A stretch of 64,000 nucleotides of DNA. It comes from an uncultured Rhodospirillaceae bacterium. GTDB taxonomy: Bacteria; Pseudomonadota; Alphaproteobacteria; UBA8366. Shown here one piece after another: positions 55,529 through 64,000 of the stretch. A model generated the notes under the pieces. It was not told the origin of the DNA and ran no database searches. It was given only the letters and a program-made list of their open reading frames with translations. Position numbers and translations under genes: made by a program. The stretch lies in contig CAJWLM010000012.1 of NCBI GenBank assembly GCA_913043025.1, positions 1-64,000 on the forward strand, read 5' to 3'. Within the stretch, counting starts at the first letter, position 1. Every line of letters begins with the position of its first letter.

Positions 55529-56533
55529 ATGGCTGAGTCAAAATTAGAAGATCGCGCACGGGCGCATGAATTGGATTTACCGGATACTGAGCTCTCGGTC
55601 AAAAAAACCTTTGGCCTCGACACTCCTATGAAGGTGCCCGCCTTTTCTGTCGGATCTGAGTATGTTCCTGACATTGATGAAGCATACGTTTTTGACTATG
55701 AAACCACAATGGCAATTCTAGCAGGGTTCTCGCACAATAGGCGGGTCATGATACAGGGGTATCATGGCACTGGTAAGTCGACACATATAGAGCAGGTAGC
55801 TGCCCGGCTCAATTGGCCCTGTATTCGGGTAAACTTGGACAGTCATATCAGCAGAATTGATCTAATAGGAAAAGACGCGATTGTAGTGAGAAGCGGTAAG
55901 CAAGTAACAGAATTTCGCGAAGGCATACTTCCATGGTGTCTCCAGAATCCATGTGCAATTTGTTTCGACGAATACGATGCTGGTCGCCCCGATGTTATGT
56001 TTGTGATTCAAAGAGTGCTCGAGGTTGATGGTAAGCTAACCCTTCTTGATCAAAGTAAAGTTGTGAGACCCAATAAATACTTCCGTCTTTTTGCAACAGC
56101 GAATACGGTTGGGTTAGGTGACACAACTGGACTCTATCATGGTACCCAACAAATAAACCAAGGCCAAATGGACCGCTGGAATATTGTAACAACGTTAAAC
56201 TACCTGCCGCATGAACAGGAGGTAGATATAATTCTTGCGAAGTCGCCTAGCTACAATAATAAAGTTGGTAAGGAAAAGATCGGGGCGATGGTTGCTTGCG
56301 CCGAGCTGACGCGCTCGGGATTTATGAATGGTGATATTTCGACTGTGATGTCGCCGCGGACTGTGATTACGTGGGCTGAGAACGCAGAAATATTTTCTGA
56401 TATTGCGCTTGGTTTTCGGATGACATTCCTTAACAAGTGTGATGAGACTGAACGGCCCATGGTCGCTGAGTATTATCAGCGTTGTTTTGGTACAGAATTG
56501 CCAGAAAGCACTGTATCAGCGACCATATCGTAA
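55529..56533 (+). CDS. cobS: Cobaltochelatase subunit CobS
   Basis: A 334-residue AAA+ ATPase. Walker A is GYHGTGKST near residue 80, followed by [16 protein letters not shown] and Walker [10 protein letters not shown]. With CobT and CobN it inserts cobalt into hydrogenobyrinate a,c-diamide in the aerobic B12 pathway. CobN is not in this window. It is separated from the cobT start by 19 bases. Confidence 0.97.
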   Translation: MAESKLEDRARAHELDLPDTELSVKKTFGLDTPMKVPAFSVGSEYVPDIDEAYVFDYETTMAILAGFSHNRRVMIQGYHGTGKSTHIEQVAARLNWPCIRVNLDSHISRIDLIGKDAIVVRSGKQVTEFREGILPWCLQNPCAICFDEYDAGRPDVMFVIQRVLEVDGKLTLLDQSKVVRPNKYFRLFATANTVGLGDTTGLYHGTQQINQGQMDRWNIVTTLNYLPHEQEVDIILAKSPSYNNKVGKEKIGAMVACAELTRSGFMNGDISTVMSPRTVITWAENAEIFSDIALGFRMTFLNKCDETERPMVAEYYQRCFGTELPESTVSATIS

Positions 56534-56552
56534 TTTCGGCGTAGGACGCGCT

Positions 56553-58427
56553 ATGGCTGATAGTGATTCTCCAGTAGAGCAGTTTAAGTATGCGACCGGC
56601 GCAGCGTTACGTGCAATTGCCGAAAAAGAAGATATAGAGGTCTCTTATTCAAATGAACCATCCGGCTTAACTGGTGAGCGGGCGAGACTGCCGTTTCCAA
56701 GCCGTGATCTGCCGCCTGAGGAGGTTGCCCACGTGCGTGGGGAAGCAGATTCAATGGCGCTTAAGTTACGCCATCATAATCCTGAGACACATGCGAAAAA
56801 TATGCCTAGTGGGGATGTTGCTCCCATGCTTTATGAAGCATTAGAGGAAGCGCGATGTGAAGCTCTTGGTGCTCGTAAAATGCCGGGTCTTGGAGATAAT
56901 TTGTCTGCAATGTTAGAAGAGAGGTATCGGCGTTTGGGCCTTCATCGAATAGATGACCGCACCGAGGCAACTATGCCTGAAGCTCTCAGAATGATGGTCC
57001 GTGAGCACCTTACCGGTGCGCCGCCGCCGCGCGCAGCCCAAAAGGTCTGCGAACTTTGGGAACCGTGGCTTCGTGAGCGTGTTGGTAAGATCATGAATGA
57101 GCTTGAAGATCGCATAAACGATCAGACAAGCTACGGTAAAACGGTTTGCCAATTAATCAAGGACCTTGAAATCGATATAGAAGCTGAGGCCCCTGATGAT
57201 GGGGAGCCCGACCCTGCAGAAGATGAACAAGAGAGTGACAGTGATTCTGACCCCGGGCAAGACTCAGAGGGCGAGGCTGATGAAAATGCAGAAGCTATGG
57301 CTGATGCGACAGAGCAGACCGGAGGCGAGGAAGATTTCTCAGACATGATGCCCGACGACTTTGCGGATGACTCACAGCCAGCGGACGGAGGGGATGAGGA
57401 TGGCGAGCCCGGCACCCCATGGAGGCCGCAGCATGATCTCTCAAATGTCCCCCGCGAACCGTTTTATAAGGCTTTCACTGAGAGTTATGATGAGCTGATA
57501 GCGGCAGATGAACTCTGTGACCCCGATGAACTCGTCCGTCTGAGGCAAATGCTAGATCAGCAATTATTGAATCTGCAAGGTGTCATTGGTAAACTTGCGA
57601 ATAGATTGCAAAGGAGATTAATGGCAAAACAAATGAGGTCATGGGAGTTTGACCTCGAAGAGGGGCTCCTCGATACGGCCCGCCTTGATCGGGTGGTAAC
57701 CAACCCACTATATCCATTGTCATTCAAGATGGAGCACGATACGGAGTTTCGGGACACTGTTGTTACGTTATTAATAGATAATTCTGGCTCGATGCGTGGT
57801 CGTCCAATCACTATTGCTGCGATGAGCGCCGATATTTTAGCCCGTACGTTAGAGCGTTGTGGCGTAAAGGTTGAGATACTGGGTTTCACTACCCGTGCTT
57901 GGAAGGGTGGCCAGAGCCGTGAGAGGTGGATCCAGGACGGTAAGACAGCAAATCCTGGTAGGCTTAATGACCTTCGGCATATCGTTTACAAATCTGCTGA
58001 TGCGCCGTGGCGGCGGGCGCGTAAAAATTTGGGTTTGATGCTTCGTGAAGGCTTGCTTAAAGAAAATATTGATGGAGAGGCGCTCCTATGGGCACATGAA
58101 CGGCTTCTTGGACGATCGGAGCAGCGGCGGATATTAATGGTTATATCAGATGGCGCTCCAGTTGATGATTCTACGTTATCGGTAAACCCTGGCAATTATC
58201 TCGAACGCCATTTACGTGACATGATTGAGTTTATAGAGCAGCGTTCGCCCGTTGAACTCGTTGCTATAGGCATTGGTCACGATGTTACCCGCTACTATAA
58301 ACGTGCAGTGACAATCGTAGATGTTGATCAATTGGGAGGTACGATGATGGAACAGTTAGCGGATTTGTTTGACGATGACACTCGTGAACTACAAAATAAA
58401 CGCCCACGAAGAAAAATCAGTGCATGA
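56553..58427 (+). CDS. cobT: Cobaltochelatase subunit CobT
   Basis: A 624-residue partner of CobS. An alpha-helical N-terminal domain is followed by a strongly acidic, Asp/Glu/Ser-rich linker (about 208-289) and a C-terminal von Willebrand A domain with the MIDAS motif DNSGSMRG near residue 409. AGGA lies upstream of the ATG at 56553; a longer frame overlapping cobS is rejected. Confidence 0.96.
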   Translation: MADSDSPVEQFKYATGAALRAIAEKEDIEVSYSNEPSGLTGERARLPFPSRDLPPEEVAHVRGEADSMALKLRHHNPETHAKNMPSGDVAPMLYEALEEARCEALGARKMPGLGDNLSAMLEERYRRLGLHRIDDRTEATMPEALRMMVREHLTGAPPPRAAQKVCELWEPWLRERVGKIMNELEDRINDQTSYGKTVCQLIKDLEIDIEAEAPDDGEPDPAEDEQESDSDSDPGQDSEGEADENAEAMADATEQTGGEEDFSDMMPDDFADDSQPADGGDEDGEPGTPWRPQHDLSNVPREPFYKAFTESYDELIAADELCDPDELVRLRQMLDQQLLNLQGVIGKLANRLQRRLMAKQMRSWEFDLEEGLLDTARLDRVVTNPLYPLSFKMEHDTEFRDTVVTLLIDNSGSMRGRPITIAAMSADILARTLERCGVKVEILGFTTRAWKGGQSRERWIQDGKTANPGRLNDLRHIVYKSADAPWRRARKNLGLMLREGLLKENIDGEALLWAHERLLGRSEQRRILMVISDGAPVDDSTLSVNPGNYLERHLRDMIEFIEQRSPVELVAIGIGHDVTRYYKRAVTIVDVDQLGGTMMEQLADLFDDDTRELQNKRPRRKISA

Positions 58428-58464
58428 AATCAGTAATCATGGTGCAGCTCAGAAATTTCGATAC

Positions 58465-58956
58465 TTAAATGTTCCGGTTTTTCTGACGTCGGAAACCCCT
58501 GCTCAAAAGCCAACTGACAAACCATCCCAAAAAAGCCCCTAGTGAAAAATAATATGCACCCTCGACCGTAATTGGCACAGCTGGTCGAAAGGACTCTAGA
58601 GTGGGGATAGCTGTATCGTTATTGAAATGGTGTGCAAACCGCACTGATCTCCATAATGGGTTAGAGCTGTTCAAGTCGTCAAAGGTACGTTGCAATTTGA
58701 TTTGTTTTCCTAACAAGCGAGCAAGGTTATAACCCTCATTTTGTACAATAGGATCGTTGTTTTCTAAAAGGCGACGAATGTATTCAAAACGATTTTTCTG
58801 GACTGACTCTGCACGTTGATCCAAATCAGTTATTTCAAGTCGAATACCGTCCAACTGGCCACCTACCCGTTGAAGGTATTGCTGATAGAATTCAGGGAAT
58901 TGCGACAAAAGCGCGCCCAACAGCAATGCTGTTATAACGGTGAATATTGATTTCAT
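58465..58956 (-). CDS. DUF2937 membrane protein
   Basis: A 163-residue protein with an N-terminal membrane helix (about 3-18), the conserved FPEFYQQYLQRVGGQLD segment, a helical periplasmic or cytoplasmic middle (RAESVQKNRFEYIRRLLENND) and a second membrane helix near 137-153. It matches DUF2937 as I recall it; function unknown. An in-frame GTG at 58986 is the alternative start. It converges on cobT. Confidence 0.8.
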   Translation of the reverse strand: MKSIFTVITALLLGALLSQFPEFYQQYLQRVGGQLDGIRLEITDLDQRAESVQKNRFEYIRRLLENNDPIVQNEGYNLARLLGKQIKLQRTFDDLNSSNPLWRSVRFAHHFNNDTAIPTLESFRPAVPITVEGAYYFSLGAFLGWFVSWLLSRGFRRQKNRNI

Positions 58957-59005
58957 GTTAAATGTATAGCGTGACTTTCCCTCCACGTCTCGAAAGAGTT
59001 ATCAA

Positions 59006-59611
59006 ATGTTAGACGGTCTAGTGATTGAAAATCTAACCCGCCCAGGTTTGCATCCGACATCTCTACGGGTGGGCAAGGGAAAGTGTGTTGTAATACATGG
59101 GCCATCTGGCTCCGGGAAGAGCCTTTTTTTGAGGGCCGTGGCGGACTTAGATCCAAACAATGGGCACATTGCTCTTAATGGCGAAACGCGGGCTATGATG
59201 TCAGCACCCGAGTGGCGAAAAAAAGCGGCCTACTTGCAACCAGAATCAGCGTGGTGGCATGACATAGTTGGAGCACATTTTACACATTTACCAGCAGCAA
59301 AGACATTAGCAGAAGCATTTGGGCTCTATGAGCCGATTTTTGATTGGCCAACCAGTCGGCTTTCAACTGGCGAGAGACAGCGTCTTTCGCTAGCTATGGT
59401 GTTGGCATCTAAACCGCCCTTACTTTTATTAGATGAGCCCACTTCTGCTCTAGACCCTGAAAATACAAAGGCAGTCGAGCTGGAATTACAAAAACAACTG
59501 GCTGGGGGCTCGATCATTCTCATGGCGACGCACGATAGGGCCCAAATGTATCGGATGGCATCGGACAGCTTGACCTTTTGTAGTGGTAAGTCAACTATGG
59601 AAAAATTGTGA
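59006..59611 (+). CDS. fetA: ABC transporter ATPase, FetA/YbbL-like
   Basis: A 201-residue single-domain ABC ATPase. Walker A is GPSGSGKSL (Leu in place of Thr), the signature is LSTGERQRLSLA and Walker B is LLLLDEPTSALDPE. Paired by a 4-base overlap with a UPF0014 permease, the arrangement of E. coli FetAB, linked to iron export and peroxide resistance. The assignment to iron is by analogy. Confidence 0.9.
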   Translation: MLDGLVIENLTRPGLHPTSLRVGKGKCVVIHGPSGSGKSLFLRAVADLDPNNGHIALNGETRAMMSAPEWRKKAAYLQPESAWWHDIVGAHFTHLPAAKTLAEAFGLYEPIFDWPTSRLSTGERQRLSLAMVLASKPPLLLLDEPTSALDPENTKAVELELQKQLAGGSIILMATHDRAQMYRMASDSLTFCSGKSTMEKL

Positions 59612-60417
59612 GTACTGAAACAATATTTCTTACATACACGGACCTTGCGATCGCCGCATCGCTGCTGCTTGTCAATGCCATTTTATCTCTCTGTTTCGGC
59701 CTTGGTCTCGAAAAACGATTGTTAATCGCCGCTGCCCGTATGATCGCCCAGTTCGCTTTAATTGGCCTGGTCCTGGTTTGGCTTTTTAATAATGTATCTC
59801 TGTTATTCACCGGTTTAGCGGCTGCAATAATGATAATTTTCGCGGGCAGGGAGTCTGTTGCCCGACAAGATAGGCGCTTTGTTGGATGGTGGAGCCTTGG
59901 TATCGGTGTGAGTTCAATGGCTTTAGCTGGAATATTAGTAACAATCTTCGCGTTAGCTCAGATGCGACCAGATCCTTGGTATCATCCGCAGTATGCCATT
60001 CCTCTACTCGGACTGATTTTAGGTAATGCTATGAATGGAGTTAGCCTTGGGCTTAATAATCTCACGAACGGTGCTGCACAGGGAAAGTTAGCAATCGAAA
60101 CAAGGCTCTGTCTTGGTCAGTCAAGAGAAGAGGCACTTCGTCCAATAGTGCGTGAGGCACTTCGTACTGCCATGCTGCCCATTATAAATTCGATGGCGGC
60201 TGCGGGAATTGTGTTTTTGCCGGGTATGATGACTGGACAGATACTCGCTGGCGTTGATCCGGAGGAGGCCGTTAAATACCAACTGCTGATTATGTTTATG
60301 GTTGGGGGGGGTACCGCTTTCGGCTCTCTATGTGCGATATTAGGCGGCGCAAGACTTTTGAGTGACTCCCGACATCGACTTCGGCTTGACCGATTACAGA
60401 CATTCAAAAGTGAGTGA
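59608..60417 (+). CDS. fetB: UPF0014 ABC permease, FetB/YbbM-like
   Basis: A 269-residue protein with about seven hydrophobic segments. Family blocks ILGNAMNGVSLGLNNL, REALRTAMLPIINSMAAAGIVFLPGMMTGQILAG (residues about 187-220, shown by its ends) and DPEEAVKYQLLIMFM are clear. It starts with GTG overlapping the fetA stop. Confidence 0.92.
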   Translation: MSTETIFLTYTDLAIAASLLLVNAILSLCFGLGLEKRLLIAAARMIAQFALIGLVLVWLFNNVSLLFTGLAAAIMIIFAGRESVARQDRRFVGWWSLGIGVSSMALAGILVTIFALAQMRPDPWYHPQYAIPLLGLILGNAMNGVSLGLNNLTNGAAQGKLAIETRLCLGQSREEALRPIVREALRTAMLPIINSMAAAGIVFLPGMMTGQILAGVDPEEAVKYQLLIMFMVGGGTAFGSLCAILGGARLLSDSRHRLRLDRLQTFKSE

Positions 60418-60437
60418 ACACAACGTAAGAAAGTTTG

Positions 60438-61664
60438 TTATTTAGATTGGATAGCGGCCTTGGTATTTGGAAGGAAAAGCACAGCGCAAAAGATTACTGA
60501 TGCTCCAATCCCCATTAAAACAAATAAGCGGGTGAAGCCCCAATTAGCGTGGATATAGGATAAAGCTGGTATCGTTGTCGCCATCACTGCAAAGGTTACT
60601 ATGTAGCGTGCTGAAAACGCTCTCGCTCTCCATTCACTTTTAGCAACGCGGCCAACTAGAACATCATTTATCGGAATTTGACCGAAGACAACAAGCATAA
60701 AGCATACTGCTACAATAAGTGCTTGCACACCCTCAAGATTTAACATTAATCCGAAAAAAACTGCTTGTGATGCAGCAACTATTGCAAAAACTAGGCGTGC
60801 AGAGTAACGGTCTACGGTATATCCCACAATCAGTTGAGCAAAAGAAGCAATTGCAAATACTGCGAAGGACCACCAACCTATTTCTCGGCTGCTTGCAGCA
60901 AAACCTGTGAGCCGTTCATCAAATATTTTGGGAAGTGCAAAAGTTGTACTTTGAAATATAAAACTGCCTATTGCCGCTGTGAAGAAAATTATTGCAAAGA
61001 CGCGAAAAAGAAGAATTCGATCCAAATTAAGAATAGAGGCGTCTACTGAGGCCTTTTTTTCTGCTGAAACCACTCCCGGATCGGGCCCTGCACGCAAAAA
61101 TATGGCATACGCAATGCCAACGGTAAAACAGATAGCGCCTGGAATGAAGAAGGCGGCACGCCAACCGGAATATTCAATTAAAAAGAGGGTTACCAAAGGA
61201 GCAGCTGCAACACCAAGATTGCCAAATATGCCATTAACCGCCAAAGGAACGCCTGTATTGACCTTTCCCTGAACCACGAGTGCCAAGCCTACTGGGTGAT
61301 ATATAGCCCCCATAACCCCGATAAGGAATACCGCGCCGCCGAGTTGAATGGGGGTTTGTGCAAGCGCAGCCAGCATTGAAGCCAGACCCATGCCAACAAA
61401 AAATACTCCGATCATACCAGATCGGCTCCATTTATCGGCTACCCAAGCTGCAGGGATAGAGAATAATCCGAAAGCTATAAAACCGGCAGTTGCGAAAGGA
61501 ATAAATTCTGAATAGGTAAGACCCCAATCATTTGTGATCCCAGGAATATCAATTCGGCGATCTACAGCTAACGCCACGGCTACAGTTGCAAAGATCAATA
61601 TCAAGAAATGATCAAAGAAATGGCCAAGATTTAGGAAAAAGAAATTTGTTTTTTCACGTGTCAT
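60438..61664 (-). CDS. Major facilitator superfamily transporter
   Basis: A 408-residue polytopic protein with about twelve hydrophobic segments. The loop 2-3 motif appears as AAWVADKWSRSGMIG. The N-terminus (NLGHFFDHFLILIFATVAVAL) resembles fosmidomycin-resistance-type MFS proteins, but the substrate is unknown. The ATG at 61664 opens directly before the first helix; the frame extends to a TTG at 61703. It converges on fetB, with 20 bases between the stops. Confidence 0.9.
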   Translation of the reverse strand: MTREKTNFFFLNLGHFFDHFLILIFATVAVALAVDRRIDIPGITNDWGLTYSEFIPFATAGFIAFGLFSIPAAWVADKWSRSGMIGVFFVGMGLASMLAALAQTPIQLGGAVFLIGVMGAIYHPVGLALVVQGKVNTGVPLAVNGIFGNLGVAAAPLVTLFLIEYSGWRAAFFIPGAICFTVGIAYAIFLRAGPDPGVVSAEKKASVDASILNLDRILLFRVFAIIFFTAAIGSFIFQSTTFALPKIFDERLTGFAASSREIGWWSFAVFAIASFAQLIVGYTVDRYSARLVFAIVAASQAVFFGLMLNLEGVQALIVAVCFMLVVFGQIPINDVLVGRVAKSEWRARAFSARYIVTFAVMATTIPALSYIHANWGFTRLFVLMGIGASVIFCAVLFLPNTKAAIQSK

Positions 61665-61911
61665 GGCGTGCTCATTCCGAGAGATCAAACGGGGTGATCT
61701 CAATTTCTTTGTTGAATTTTTTTAAAATCAAAAAATACCGATTATCATTAGTCATCCCAGTAATTTAGGGGTATGCCCAATTAAAAATTTCAATTAATAA
61801 AAAAAACCTCTCATGTTTAGGTCACAAATAAGCTATAGAAATTTTAATATTCTAGTCTTGAAGATTTGTTACTTCTCAAAAATTATCTAGAACTCAACCT
61901 TTCTAACTTGA

Positions 61912-62142
61912 GTGACTTTTGTGCCGAAGCCTAGCAAAATACCGTTATCCTCATGTAAAGCAAATGGTAATCCATCATCACCTTGCATTGGCGTTTGTCA
62001 CATTGATGGCAAAACGGGTTTTTGTCTCGGGTGCTACCGAACTCTTCCGGAAATAGCGCAGTGGCATAAGAAGACCGATAGTGAGCGCTGTAATGTGATT
62101 GATGAAGCTAAAAAACGCAAAAAGTTAGTTGAGAATGAATAA
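61912..62142 (+). CDS. DUF1289 small cysteine-rich protein
   Basis: A 76-residue protein with the DUF1289 core: [25 protein letters not shown] and a W in QWHKK, giving four cysteines likely to bind metal. Function unknown; members are often linked to Fe-S or redox genes. The start is GTG at 61912 (another GTG at 61921 is possible); no strong ribosome binding site is seen. Confidence 0.85.
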   Translation: MTFVPKPSKIPLSSCKANGNPSSPCIGVCHIDGKTGFCLGCYRTLPEIAQWHKKTDSERCNVIDEAKKRKKLVENE

Positions 62143-62255
62143 ATAAAATTGGAAAATGTTCGCTAGGCTTCATGATTGCTGGCAAAGAGCAACATAGATA
62201 TATTGCAACGCACAAAACGTACCAGAAATAAAAACGAGTCCAAGAGGTGCCTAAT

Positions 62256-62708
62256 ATGGAATCAGCAGTATCGAGAATAGATTTGCATGGTTATTTTATT
62301 GAAGATCTTACAGTAGGCATGTCAGCGTCTTATGCTAAGACTATCACAGAGGCAGATATTGTTATTTTTGCGGGTATCTCGGGCGACAACAATCCGTTAC
62401 ATCTAAATGAAGAATTTGCTAAAGAGTCGATTTTTAAGGGGCGTATAGCTCACGGCATGTTGACAGCGGTTTTTATCTCGACCGTGCTTGGTACCAAGCT
62501 CCCAGGCCCGGGCTGTGTGTACATGAATCAGGAGGTCAAATTCCGAGCTCCAGTACGGCCGGGTGAAACAGTAACTACAACCGTCACCATCTCTGATGTA
62601 ATTCTTGATAAGAAGCGTGTCATAGCTCAGTCGGTATGCAAAGTTCGTGATAAGATTGTGGTTGAGGGTAAATCTGTTTTATTGGTGCCCTCTCGTAAAG
62701 ATAATTAG
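62256..62708 (+). CDS. MaoC-like (R)-specific enoyl-CoA hydratase
   Basis: A 150-residue hot-dog-fold hydratase. The catalytic Asp/His motif is GDNNPLHLNEEFA and the following RIAHGML is family-typical, as in PhaJ. It hydrates trans-2-enoyl-CoA to (R)-3-hydroxyacyl-CoA, linking beta-oxidation to polyhydroxyalkanoate or lipid pathways. The ATG at 62256 has AGAGG eight bases upstream; the in-frame GTG at 62247 lies over that site. Confidence 0.9.
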   Translation: MESAVSRIDLHGYFIEDLTVGMSASYAKTITEADIVIFAGISGDNNPLHLNEEFAKESIFKGRIAHGMLTAVFISTVLGTKLPGPGCVYMNQEVKFRAPVRPGETVTTTVTISDVILDKKRVIAQSVCKVRDKIVVEGKSVLLVPSRKDN

Positions 62709-62732
62709 TAAACTGCGTTACCGCTCAACATA

Positions 62733-62766
62733 GGAAAACACTGAGCATGGACGTTTCAGTGTTTCC
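62733..62766 (+). terminator. Strong hairpin between the MaoC gene and ribF
   Basis: GGAAAACACTGA (62733-62744) pairs with TCAGTGTTTCC (62756-62766) with one bulged A and an 11-base loop. There is no T-tract after it, so it may be a processing, attenuation or Rho-independent-like element rather than a classical terminator. Confidence 0.4.
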
Positions 62767-62799
62767 TGTCGTGTATTGTATGTCTTAATGGGAAAAGCG

Positions 62800-63753
62800 A
62801 TGAAAATTTACCGTAGTGTTTTGGAGGTGCCAAAACAGTATCGTTGTGGGACAGTGGTGTTAGGTAACTTCGATGGTCTGCATCGTGGGCACCAGGCGGT
62901 AATTGGTGCAGCGGTAGCGAAGGATAGACCGCTAGGAGTGGTCACCTTTGATCCTCATCCTCGTAAATACTTCCGCCCTCATGACGCTCCATTTTATCTT
63001 ACTGATACCGATGAAAAAGCACGATTTATGGCCGCAATAGGAGTTGATTTTTTATTAGTACTTACTTTTGATCAGACTCTTTCGAGCCAGTCGCCAGAAG
63101 ATTTTGTTCGCCAGGTTTTGGTTGATGGGCTTGCTGCGCAGCATGTCTCTGTTGGATATAATTTCAGATTCGGATGCAAGCGCAGTGGCGATGGTGCTCT
63201 ATTGAAAAGATTGGGCGAGAAATATGGCTTTGATGTATCTTTGGTAGAGGCGGTGGCATCCCCTGGAGGAGGAATATATTCTTCGACCCGTATCCGCGAG
63301 AATTTAGTCTCAGGCAAGCCAGCGCTCGCTGCTGCTTTACTTGGGAGGCCATTTGAAATTGTGGGCTCCGTAATCAAAGGAGACCAGCGGGGCCGTGACC
63401 TTGGGTTTCCGACTGCAAATATCGATCTCGGAAACTACCTACGTCCAGCCTTTGGAGGCTATATTGTTCGTGCAGGTTTGAATGCTAAAAATGAGAGTGA
63501 AGATACCCGTTGGTTTAATGGCGTTGCCAATATTGGCAATCGTCCAACATTAGATGGGACACGTGTTTTTCTAGAAACACACATTTTCAATTTTTCGCAA
63601 AATATTTATGGGGAAACTCTACGCGTTGCACTTATTGAATTCTTGCGCCCTGAGCAGAAATTCGATGGTGTTGATGCACTCAAGGAGCGTATTGAAATTG
63701 ATAGTGCTATCGCCAAACGGACCCTCGAAATTCGTGCTGCTGGTGCACGTTGA
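62800..63753 (+). CDS. ribF: Bifunctional riboflavin kinase / FAD synthetase
   Basis: A 317-residue enzyme making FMN then FAD. The N-terminal nucleotidyltransferase has VVLGNFDGLHRGHQAVI and VGYNFRFGCKRSGD, and YSSTRIRENL is the adenylylation signature. The C-terminal kinase has GDQRGRDLGFPTANI. The ATG at 62800 follows GGGAAAAGCG; upstream in-frame TTG/ATG (62776, 62788) are alternatives. ileS follows 85 bases later. Confidence 0.96.
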   Translation: MKIYRSVLEVPKQYRCGTVVLGNFDGLHRGHQAVIGAAVAKDRPLGVVTFDPHPRKYFRPHDAPFYLTDTDEKARFMAAIGVDFLLVLTFDQTLSSQSPEDFVRQVLVDGLAAQHVSVGYNFRFGCKRSGDGALLKRLGEKYGFDVSLVEAVASPGGGIYSSTRIRENLVSGKPALAAALLGRPFEIVGSVIKGDQRGRDLGFPTANIDLGNYLRPAFGGYIVRAGLNAKNESEDTRWFNGVANIGNRPTLDGTRVFLETHIFNFSQNIYGETLRVALIEFLRPEQKFDGVDALKERIEIDSAIAKRTLEIRAAGAR

Positions 63754-63838
63754 GCTGTGCTTGATTAAAAAGCTGCGGCATATAGGATAACTCGGCATTT
63801 GATAATTTGCGGTATTTGCAGGGCAAAGATGTGAACTG

Positions 63839-64000
63839 ATGACAACAGATTTTAAAAAGACACTCTTACTACCGAAAACAGATTTCCCTATGAAAGCCGG
63901 GCTTCCAAAACGGGAACCGGAACTGTTAGAGAGATGGCAAAAAATTGACCTGTGGTCACAATTACGATCCCAGGCCCACGGTCGTGAACGGTTTATACTT
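63839..64000 (+). CDS. ileS: Isoleucyl-tRNA synthetase (partial, N-terminus only)
   Basis: ATG at 63839 opens 54 codons running off the window. The start ([20 protein letters not shown], then [15 protein letters not shown]) is the recognisable IleRS N-terminus; the HIGH motif lies beyond the edge. The ribF-ileS order is conserved in proteobacteria. Confidence 0.93.
   Translation, partial: MTTDFKKTLLLPKTDFPMKAGLPKREPELLERWQKIDLWSQLRSQAHGRERFIL

Noticed and set aside
62709-62799. FMN riboswitch ahead of ribF
   Set aside because: The conserved RFN-element sequences are not present; only a simple hairpin is seen.

Overview
This window looks like chromosomal DNA of a free-living alphaproteobacterium, probably of the Rhodospirillales/SAR116 kind, with an intermediate base composition and tight gene packing (many 4-base ATGA overlaps, convergent genes meeting or overlapping at their stops). 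The assignment rests on family content and order: class I lysyl-tRNA synthetase, an Rrf2-SufBCDS-SufU-SufT-SufA cluster, bolA/dnaJ-like/cobS/cobT, xerD/aroK/aroB/corC-like, msbA/acyltransferase/kdtA/lpxK and ribF/ileS. No insertion sequence, prophage, CRISPR array or rRNA was seen. One tRNA gene (Gly, CCC) is present. TrkH at the left edge and IleS at the right edge are cut by the window.

Layout. 1-5 kb: trkH (partial), folE, apaG, a radical SAM protein, tRNA-Gly and an aldehyde dehydrogenase. 5.3-11.9 kb: a complete suf Fe-S assembly operon on the minus strand, headed by a cysteine-bearing Rrf2 regulator. 12-15.3 kb: a 1069-residue membrane-anchored rod protein built of 29 near-perfect 25-residue repeats with a conserved-looking C-terminal domain. 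15.3-17.1 kb: LysE exporter, divergent Lrp regulator and a GNAT enzyme. 17.3-22.2 kb: meaB, rpmB, an atypical tgt and methylmalonyl-CoA mutase. 22.3-26 kb: HAD phosphatase, a degenerate EAL protein with TipF architecture, pyrD, DUF952. 26-34.6 kb: amidase, lysK, DinG-like helicase, MarR regulator, heme A synthase and a lipoprotein. 34.8-39.6 kb: lipid A/LPS genes. 39.6-49.9 kb: M23 peptidase, xseA, purD, tadA, rluB, rsmD, mutL, pgi, lipoprotein, accA. 50-58.4 kb: xerD with a 46-residue upstream membrane microprotein, aroK, aroB, CorC-like, bolA, J-domain protein, cobS, cobT. 58.4-64 kb: DUF2937, FetAB-type ABC transporter, MFS, DUF1289, MaoC hydratase, ribF, ileS.

Working together: the suf genes make Fe-S clusters under an Rrf2 sensor. 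MeaB, methylmalonyl-CoA mutase and the CobS/CobT chelatase point to B12-dependent propionate/methylmalonyl metabolism with aerobic-type cobalt insertion. MsbA, the acyltransferase, KdtA and LpxK build and export lipid A-Kdo.

The most interesting items are: (1) the exact 25-residue repeat rod, whose two N-terminal membrane helices and coiled coil recall the polarity factor TipN/GPR; (2) a TipF-like degenerate EAL protein elsewhere in the same window; (3) a tRNA-guanine transglycosylase with a chlamydial-type substrate pocket that may salvage queuine directly; (4) a stop-codon/Shine-Dalgarno-hairpin/UUG arrangement joining the 46-residue microprotein to xerD. Functional statements for these four are inference.
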